From Pseudanabaenaceae cyanobacterium MP8IB2.15 (lineage in GTDB: Bacteria; Cyanobacteriota; Cyanobacteriia; Pseudanabaenales; Pseudanabaenaceae), in contig JARCMB010000285.1 in the NCBI GenBank assembly GCA_030248825.1, forward strand, positions 1-6,299: a DNA stretch of 6,299 bases. Reading direction: 5' to 3'. Both the position numbers and the translations under genes were made by a program. Below the pieces are notes generated by a model. That model was given only the letters and a program-made list of their open reading frames with translations. It searched no databases and had not been told where the DNA came from. The stretch's first letter is position 1; every line of letters begins with the position of its first letter. Positions 1 through 4,155 of the stretch are shown here, in pieces.

Positions 1-35
1 GAGCCTACTTAATATACGCTCTTGAGTCCATGTAT

Positions 36-80
36 CCCGCCGCCAAGTGAGGCACTATGGCGGGGGTCTTATAGCTCCCC
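36..80. other. GC-rich region with two competing short stems
   Basis: CCCGCC (36-41) can pair with GGCGGG (59-64). Alternatively GGGG (63-66) can pair with CCCC (77-80), and the two stems share bases so they exclude each other. No run of T follows, so this is not a canonical terminator. I do not recognise it as a known RNA class. It may be part of the leader of the gene at 193, the tail of an upstream transcript, or chance structure in a GC-rich patch. Confidence 0.2.
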
Positions 81-107
81 GAACCCCTCATTAGATAAAG
101 TAGAGCA

Positions 108-182
108 ATGAAAGCCCTGCCAAAGCTAGGAGAATTGAGTATCGAGGCAAGAGAATTTTTGGTACATCTACGCCAAGTATAA
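108..182 (+). CDS. Doubtful 24-aa ORF upstream of the HTH gene
   Basis: ATG at 108 opens a frame of 24 codons ending at TAA 180-182, ten bases before the ATG of the next gene. The peptide begins MKALPKLGELSI and ends FLVHLRQV, which looks like an ordinary protein-like helix with mixed charge. There is no clear Shine-Dalgarno sequence, and an in-frame stop at 96-98 prevents any upstream extension. It could be a leader peptide coupled to the gene at 193, a relic of a decayed gene, or chance. I recognise no family. Confidence 0.15.
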   Translation: MKALPKLGELSIEAREFLVHLRQV

Positions 183-192
183 GTGAAATTAA

Positions 193-525
193 ATGTCTGA
201 GACTCAAACATTGATGGATGTTGATGCTGTCCAAAAAGCCTTGGGTCGATCGAGAGCATCGATCTATCGTTATGCCAACACCGACCCCGAACAGCTAAAT
301 CAGCCCTACGATCCCAAACAACTCAACCCCGAACTGCGGCAAAATAAAACCGATACTTTGCTTTTTCATGCGACTGAAGTATTACGGTTTGCGCGTGACG
401 TACTGAAGGTTCAACAGGTGACGATCCAGGTGCAGGAACCTGCCGTAACCACAACCAACACGCTACTGCAAGAAATTTTGGCGGAACTTCGATCGATCAA
501 TCAATACCTCATCTCAAAGACTTAG
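193..525 (+). CDS. Conserved cyanobacterial small HTH protein, function unknown
   Basis: A 110-aa protein. Residues about 8-28 (including VQKALGRSRASIYRYA) look like a helix-turn-helix of the MerR/AlpA kind, where a short helix and a GRS turn precede a recognition helix. Residues 29-55 form a polar, proline- and asparagine-rich stretch, followed by LLFHATEVLRFARDVL (56-71), a second helical part typical of such small DNA-binding modules. A short beta-like segment (VTIQV, 76-80) leads to an amphipathic C-terminal helix (about 90-106) that could mediate dimerisation. From memory, proteins of this layout recur in cyanobacteria as hypothetical proteins, sometimes loosely called resolvase-like, but no recombinase catalytic domain is present. 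ATG 193 is the first possible start, because TAA lies in frame immediately upstream at 190-192. There is no strong ribosome binding site. A role as a small transcription factor is inference only; no target is visible. Confidence 0.8.
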   Translation: MSETQTLMDVDAVQKALGRSRASIYRYANTDPEQLNQPYDPKQLNPELRQNKTDTLLFHATEVLRFARDVLKVQQVTIQVQEPAVTTTNTLLQEILAELRSINQYLISKT

Positions 526-599
526 AAGATCGCGACACGTAAAAACGGGTAAAAAAGTAACAATTACGACAGCTCGGAATTTTTAAGAAAAGTTAAGCA

Positions 600-605
600 T
601 ATAAT
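600..605 (+). promoter_or_regulatory. Probable -10 box of typA
   Basis: A perfect TATAAT at 600-605 lies in an AT-rich 120-base intergenic region. It predicts a transcription start near 612 and a leader of about 35 bases to the typA ATG. No good -35 hexamer exists at the right distance (577-582 is poor), so this would be a -10-driven or activator-dependent promoter. It implies that typA can be transcribed independently of the gene at 193. Confidence 0.5.
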
Positions 606-645
606 AATGAAGAAATTGTAAAGTAATCGCCTACTGGCACATCCT

Positions 646-2439
646 ATGTCTCTTCCTATTCGTAATGTCGCTATCATCGCCCACGTCGATCACGGCAAAA
701 CTACCCTCGTTGACGCTCTCTTGAGGCAAGCAGGTGCCTTCAGAGAAGGCGAAGTTTTGGTCGAATGTGTTATGGATTCCAACGAACTTGAGCGCGAACG
801 CGGCATTACCATCCTGTCGAAAAATACTGCTGTCAAGTACAAAGAAACCCTGATCAATATTGTTGATACCCCAGGACACGCTGACTTCGGTGGCGAAGTC
901 GAGCGCGTTTTAGGCATGGTCGAAGGTTGCCTGCTGATCGTCGATGCCAACGAAGGCCCAATGCCCCAAACTCGCTTTGTGTTGAAAAAAGCGTTAGAAA
1001 AGGGCTTGCGCCCCATGGTTGTGATCAACAAGATCGATCGCAAGTTTGCCGACCCTCATATTGCCGTCAGCAAAGTACTCGATCTATTTATCGAACTCGG
1101 TGCGGATGACGATCAATGCGATTTCCCATACCTATTTGCTTCGGGCATGGCTGGCTTTGCCAAAGACAAGCTTGAAGATGAAGGCATCGATATGAAGCCC
1201 TTATTTGAAGCAGTATTGCACCACGTATCGCCACCCGTCGGCGATCCCGAAAAGCCTTTGCAATTGCAAGTTACCACCCTCGACTATTCCGACTATCTCG
1301 GCCGAATTGTGATCGGCAAAATCCATAACGGTACGATTACTTCAGGCCAGCAAGCGGCGCTAATCTCTGAAGATGGCTCGATTACCAAAGGCAAAATCAC
1401 CAAGCTTTTGGGATTTGACGGTTTGAAACGAGTGGAAATGGAAAGCTCTTCCGCTGGCAACATTGTCGCCATCTCGGGTTTTGCTACCGCAAACATCGGC
1501 GAAACGATTACTTGTCCCAACGATCCTCAAGCTTTGCCGATGATCAAAGTGGACGAACCCACATTGCAGATGACTTTCTGCGTCAACGATTCGCCATTTG
1601 TCGGACAAGAAGGCAAGCTGGTTACCACTCGGCAAGTCCGCGATCGACTCATGCGCGAATTGGAAACGAACGTCGCCCTGCGCGTTCAAGAAGACCCCGA
1701 ATCGCCCGATCGCTTTGCCGTATCGGGTCGCGGTGAATTGCACTTGGGCATCTTGATCGAAACCATGCGCCGCGAAGGGTATGAGTTCCAAGTGACGCAG
1801 CCGCAAGTTATCTATCGCGAACTCAACGGCAAGCAATGCGAACCCTTTGAGTGCCTCGTTCTCGACGTGCCCGAAGATGCCGTGGGTGGATGCATCGAGC
1901 GCCTCGGTCAACGTCGCGCCGAAATGGTCGATATGCAAATGTCGAGCGGCGGACGCTCTCAGTTAGAGTTCGTGATCCCCGCACGCGGACTGATTGGCTT
2001 TCGTGGTGACTTCATGCGCGCTACTCGCGGTGCTGGCGTTATGAACCACAGCTTCCTCGATTATCGTCCTACGGTTGGTGAAATTAGCGCCCGTCGTAAC
2101 GGTGTGCTGATTTCTTTTGAAGAAGGCGTTGCCACGGAATTCTCTTTAAAGAATGCTGAAGATCGCGGCGTGTTCTTTATTAAGCCTGGGACGAAGGTTT
2201 ATAAGGGCATGATCATCGGCGAAAACAGTCGCCCTCAAGATATGGACTTGAACGTATGTAAGAGCAAACAGCTTACCAACATGCGCGCCGCAGGTGCGGA
2301 TGACATCGTGCAGTTGCAAGCTCCGATCGACATGAGCCTAGAACGCGCCTTAGAATACATCGGCCCCGATGAAATGCTTGAGGTCACTCCCGAATCCATT
2401 CGCATTCGCAAAATGACCAAGAAGTTCTCAAAACGCTAA
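646..2439 (+). CDS. typA: Translational GTPase TypA/BipA
   Basis: A 597-aa ribosome-associated GTPase of the EF-G/LepA superfamily. It binds the ribosome in a GTP-dependent way and, in the family, supports 50S assembly and growth under stress such as cold. The G-domain motifs are all present: G1 AHVDHGKT (12-19), G2 RGITI (52-56), G3 DTPGH (74-78), G4 NKID (128-131) and a G5-like ASG (165-167). A beta-barrel domain follows (about 205-290), then two EF-G-like alpha/beta domains (about 300-385 and 395-475, with GRGELHLGIL at 361-370 and the RGLIGFRGDF segment at 447-456). The TypA-specific C-terminal domain (about 485-597) ends in a basic tail, RKMTKKFSKR. The length is normal for the family and no domain is damaged. 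The start at 646 gives the usual N-terminus (PIRNVAIIAHVDHG); there is no Shine-Dalgarno upstream, which is common in cyanobacteria. It has its own promoter candidate upstream and a hairpin downstream, so it is probably monocistronic. Confidence 0.98.
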   Translation: MSLPIRNVAIIAHVDHGKTTLVDALLRQAGAFREGEVLVECVMDSNELERERGITILSKNTAVKYKETLINIVDTPGHADFGGEVERVLGMVEGCLLIVDANEGPMPQTRFVLKKALEKGLRPMVVINKIDRKFADPHIAVSKVLDLFIELGADDDQCDFPYLFASGMAGFAKDKLEDEGIDMKPLFEAVLHHVSPPVGDPEKPLQLQVTTLDYSDYLGRIVIGKIHNGTITSGQQAALISEDGSITKGKITKLLGFDGLKRVEMESSSAGNIVAISGFATANIGETITCPNDPQALPMIKVDEPTLQMTFCVNDSPFVGQEGKLVTTRQVRDRLMRELETNVALRVQEDPESPDRFAVSGRGELHLGILIETMRREGYEFQVTQPQVIYRELNGKQCEPFECLVLDVPEDAVGGCIERLGQRRAEMVDMQMSSGGRSQLEFVIPARGLIGFRGDFMRATRGAGVMNHSFLDYRPTVGEISARRNGVLISFEEGVATEFSLKNAEDRGVFFIKPGTKVYKGMIIGENSRPQDMDLNVCKSKQLTNMRAAGADDIVQLQAPIDMSLERALEYIGPDEMLEVTPESIRIRKMTKKFSKR

Positions 2440-2475
2440 CTTGCATTAAGCTAATTCGCGTCTGATCGAATCATC

Positions 2476-2508
2476 ACAAGGACAGCCTCATTCCGAGTCT
2501 GTCCTTGT
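2476..2508 (+). terminator. Hairpin terminator after typA
   Basis: A perfect 10-bp inverted repeat, ACAAGGACAG (2476-2485) and CTGTCCTTGT (2499-2508), with a 13-base loop, begins 37 bases after the typA stop. The following sequence, CTATTATGT, is only moderately T-rich, so termination may be partial or the hairpin may mainly protect the 3' end of the mRNA. Confidence 0.65.
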
Positions 2509-2524
2509 CTATTATGTGGATACG

Positions 2525-2553
2525 TTGACATTATTAACAAAAATTAATAATGT
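2525..2553 (+). promoter_or_regulatory. Possible upstream promoter of the small GS-inhibitor gene
   Basis: TTGACA at 2525-2530 is a perfect -35 consensus. At 17 bases spacing it is followed by TAATGT (2548-2553), which fits only the minimal TAN3T form of a -10 box. If used, the transcript would start near 2560 with a leader of about 80 bases that includes the NtcA-type palindrome at 2576-2591. Confidence 0.3.
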
Positions 2554-2575
2554 CTAGTGTTTTGAGATACAGAAC

Positions 2576-2591
2576 TGTAACTTTAGATACA
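2576..2591. promoter_or_regulatory. NtcA-type palindrome overlapping the small gene's promoter
   Basis: TGTA (2576-2579), an 8-base spacer and TACA (2588-2591) match the extended NtcA consensus GTAN8TAC with both flanking bases symmetrical. Its centre (2583.5) lies about 29-30 bases upstream of the start predicted from the -10 at 2601-2606, over the -35 region. Class II NtcA activation normally uses a box near -41, so this placement fits repression better. That agrees with what is known of Synechocystis gif genes, which NtcA represses under nitrogen limitation. The match is seen in the sequence; the binding and its sign are inferred. Confidence 0.5.
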
Positions 2592-2597
2592 TTTTCA

Positions 2598-2606
2598 TGT
2601 TATATT
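2598..2606 (+). promoter_or_regulatory. Extended -10 promoter of the small gene
   Basis: TG (2598-2599), one base, then TATATT (2601-2606) is an extended -10 element with one mismatch from TATAAT. It predicts transcription from about 2613 and a leader of about 27 bases. That leader is too short to hold the roughly 60-base glutamine aptamer known upstream of some gifB genes. Confidence 0.45.
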
Positions 2607-2639
2607 ACTTCTAACAAATTTAATATAAGGATAAAATAT

Positions 2640-2795
2640 ATGTCAGTTCAAGAACAAGCTCGTAAAATCTTAGTGGCTAAACGTAATGCCGCCAAACTGC
2701 GGGAAGACTCGATGTTAAGCCGTATTGCTAAAGAAGTTGGTCTATCGATCGATGACCTCAACGATCACAATTGGAAACTTCATAATAATGACTAG
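2640..2795 (+). CDS. Glutamine synthetase inactivating factor, IF7/GifA-like small protein
   Basis: A 51-aa protein starting MSVQEQARKILVAKRN. The first 34 residues match the pattern I recall for cyanobacterial IF7 and the C-terminal part of IF17: QxQAR near the start, then R, then SMLxRxAxE and a small hydrophobic G-turn. Arginines fall at 8, 21 and 28, the positions I recall as needed for IF7 to bind glutamine synthetase. In that family the protein is largely disordered and basic and inhibits GlnA by direct contact when nitrogen is plentiful. Here the tail (35-51) is short and acidic (IDDLND), and the whole is shorter than the usual approximately 65 aa, so the net charge is only about +1. 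The start at 2640 is chosen because AAGGA (2627-2631) lies 8 bases upstream. An in-frame ATG at 2550 would give 81 aa, but it adds implausible sequence and crosses the promoter and NtcA box. The main alternative is PirA, another small NtcA-regulated nitrogen protein that I recall as about this length. The family call rests on memory of the motif, not on an alignment. Confidence 0.65.
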   Translation: MSVQEQARKILVAKRNAAKLREDSMLSRIAKEVGLSIDDLNDHNWKLHNND

Positions 2796-2877
2796 TCTTT
2801 CGATCGCTTTTGTGATTTTCAATGTTTTAAAGATTGACTCAAATTAGCCAGAGAAGAGACCATGCCATACATATCAG

Positions 2878-2915
2878 TCCCCGTGTAGCTTCTTGCTAGC
2901 ATGGGGATTATTTTT
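2878..2915 (+). terminator. Rho-independent terminator after the small gene
   Basis: TCCCCGTG-TAGC (2878-2889) pairs with GCTAGCATGGGGA (2895-2907), with one G-U pair and one bulged base, around a TTCTT-type loop. TTATTTTT (2908-2915) follows. This is the best terminator in the window. It lies 82 bases after the stop of the 51-aa gene and separates it from dapB. Confidence 0.85.
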
Positions 2916-2929
2916 GAGAGAGTGAGTGC

Positions 2930-3019
2930 ATGTTTGAACGATCGGGTTTCGGTGTTAGGATCGATCGAGAGCGGCAAACCAGATTCCGAAATTACAGAGC
3001 GATTACTCCAAACTCATGA
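2930..3019 (+). CDS. Doubtful 29-aa ORF overlapping the dapB start
   Basis: ATG 2930 opens 29 codons (beginning MFERSGFGVRIDRERQ) that end at TGA 3017-3019. This gives the 4-base ATGA overlap with ATG 3016 of dapB that is typical of translational coupling. A purine-rich GAGAGAGTGAG lies just upstream. The peptide is rich in arginine, partly because the region contains CGATCG repeats, and I recognise no family. It could be a leader peptide for dapB or pure chance; the overlap disappears if dapB really starts at 3058. Confidence 0.15.
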   Translation: MFERSGFGVRIDRERQTRFRNYRAITPNS

Positions 3020-3885
3020 CTGAAGACTTATCTATTTCCGAGCCAATTTTCGATCCCATGACTAAGCCAATGCCTGGTCCAATTCCCGTAATCGTTGCTG
3101 GCGCGACGGGCAAAATGGGGCGTGAAACAATTAAAGCGATTGCCCAAGCAGATGACATGACTTTAATTGGCGCGATCGGTCGCAAGCATCTAGGCGAAGA
3201 TATTGGCGAAGTAATTGGGATTGGCGAGTTAGAAATCCCAGTCACGGATAACCTAGAAGTAATGCTTGCCCAAGGCGCACAGGAAAAGCAGTACGCCGTA
3301 ATGGTGGACTTTACTCATCCCAGTTTGGTGTATGAACATATTCGGGCAGCGGTCGCCTATGGTGTGCGTCCTGTCGTGGGCACAACGGGTTTGAGTCCAG
3401 AACAGATTCACGATTTGGCTGTGTTTGCCGATAAAGCCAGTATGGGTGTGCTGATTGCGCCCAACTTTTCGATCGGGATGATCTTGCTCCAACAAGCGGC
3501 TATTGCTGCGAGTAGACACTTCCAACACGTCGAGATCCTAGAACTTCATCATAACCAAAAAGCTGATGCGCCAAGCGGTACAGCAATTAAAACAGCTCAA
3601 ATGCTAGCAGAATTAGGACAGACCTTTAATCTGACTAACGTCCCAGAAACCGAACAGATTAAAGGAGCGCGGGGAGCTTTAATGCCCGAAAATATTCATG
3701 TTCATAGTTTGCGGTTACCAGGACTTTTAGCCCATCAAGAAGTGATCTTTGGTGCGCCTGGAGAGGTCTATACGCTGAGACACGATACGAGCGATCGAAT
3801 TTGCTATATGCCTGGAGTCTTACTGGCAATTCGGCAAATCATTCAAATCAAACGTTTGATCTATGGACTAGAAAAGCTACTCTAG
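3016..3885 (+). CDS. dapB: 4-hydroxy-tetrahydrodipicolinate reductase DapB
   Basis: A 289-aa cytosolic enzyme of the diaminopimelate/lysine pathway. It reduces the DapA product, 4-hydroxy-tetrahydrodipicolinate, with NAD(P)H to tetrahydrodipicolinate, feeding lysine and peptidoglycan synthesis. The Rossmann glycine motif is GATGKMGR (29-36). VDFTHP (97-102) and VGTTG (121-125) line the cofactor site, and PNFSIG (149-154) begins the substrate domain. The DapB signature ELHHNQKADAPSGTA (176-190) carries the catalytic His178/His179 and Lys182. The C-terminal part includes the RHDTSDR segment (255-261) and ends in YGLEKLL. All key residues are intact. The longest frame is given. An in-frame ATG at 3058 (residue 15) would yield 275 aa with about ten residues before the first beta strand, which is nearer the cyanobacterial norm as I remember it and may be the true start; neither start has a Shine-Dalgarno. 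The gene lies downstream of a strong terminator, so a promoter should lie between 2916 and 3015, but I see no convincing one. Confidence 0.97.
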   Translation: MTEDLSISEPIFDPMTKPMPGPIPVIVAGATGKMGRETIKAIAQADDMTLIGAIGRKHLGEDIGEVIGIGELEIPVTDNLEVMLAQGAQEKQYAVMVDFTHPSLVYEHIRAAVAYGVRPVVGTTGLSPEQIHDLAVFADKASMGVLIAPNFSIGMILLQQAAIAASRHFQHVEILELHHNQKADAPSGTAIKTAQMLAELGQTFNLTNVPETEQIKGARGALMPENIHVHSLRLPGLLAHQEVIFGAPGEVYTLRHDTSDRICYMPGVLLAIRQIIQIKRLIYGLEKLL

Positions 3886-3901
3886 ATTAAGATTGGGGAC
3901 A

Positions 3902-3919
3902 CGGTGGGAACCGATTTTT
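3902..3919 (+). terminator. Weak hairpin with T-run after dapB
   Basis: CGGT (3902-3905) and ACCG (3910-3913) close a GGGA tetraloop and are followed by ATTTTT (3914-3919). The stem has only 4 bp, so at best this is a weak terminator between dapB and the hydrolase remnant. It may equally be chance. Confidence 0.25.
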
Positions 3920-3921
3920 AA

Positions 3922-4155
3922 ATGACTCAAGATATTCTGCGACGGAATAACGTCAGAGCGATCGGACAGGGCAAGTGGACGATCGTGTTTGCTCATGGGT
4001 TTGGTTGCGATCAGAATATCTGGCGTTTTGTCACCCTAGCTATTTAGCATGACTATCAGATTATTCTGTTCGACTATGTTGGATCTGGGAAATCCGATCT
4101 CAATGCCTACACTTCAGAACGTTATGGCAACCTACAGGGCTATACCCAATATGAT
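3922..4155 (+). pseudogene. Broken RsbQ-type alpha/beta hydrolase, 5' part only
   Basis: Reading from ATG 3922 gives an RsbQ-family N-terminus: NNVRAIGQGKWTIV, then AHGFGCDQNIW with the HGFG oxyanion-hole region. After an in-frame TAG at 4045-4047 (codon 42) the same frame resumes clear homology, HDYQIILFDYVGSGKSDL followed by a RYGNLQGYTQ segment (to about 4149). Homology then stops where the family continues into the GHSVGA nucleophile elbow, and the frame closes at TGA 4168-4170. About 76 codons of a roughly 270-codon gene remain. The catalytic Ser, Asp and His regions are all absent, so no hydrolase can be made even if the TAG is read through. In the RsbQ/RsbP system of Bacillus and its relatives, such a hydrolase works with a PAS-domain partner encoded next to it; here that partner is the kinase gene directly downstream. 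The likely history is an internal and 3' deletion plus a nonsense mutation. The homology is recognised from remembered family sequence. Confidence 0.85.

Noticed and set aside
5..259. An 84-codon minus-strand ORF at the left end
   Set aside because: It overlaps the well-supported HTH gene start, has no recognisable protein features, and is partly low-complexity antisense of the leader.
1360..1938. A 192-codon minus-strand ORF inside typA
   Set aside because: It is fully antisense to a highly conserved gene. Its codons mirror typA codon bias and it shows no domain or start signal.
2550..2639. A 30-codon N-terminal extension of the 51-aa protein from ATG 2550
   Set aside because: The extension crosses the NtcA palindrome and the -10 element and has no Shine-Dalgarno. 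ATG 2640 has AAGGA at ideal spacing and begins the conserved motif.
2440..2640. A glutamine riboswitch or other structured aptamer before the gif-like gene
   Set aside because: Apart from the typA terminator hairpin the region is AT-rich, and I see none of the conserved aptamer segments.
3922..4047. A genuine 41-aa small protein ending at TAG 4045
   Set aside because: RsbQ-type sequence resumes in the same frame after the TAG, so this is a broken larger gene and not a small-protein gene.
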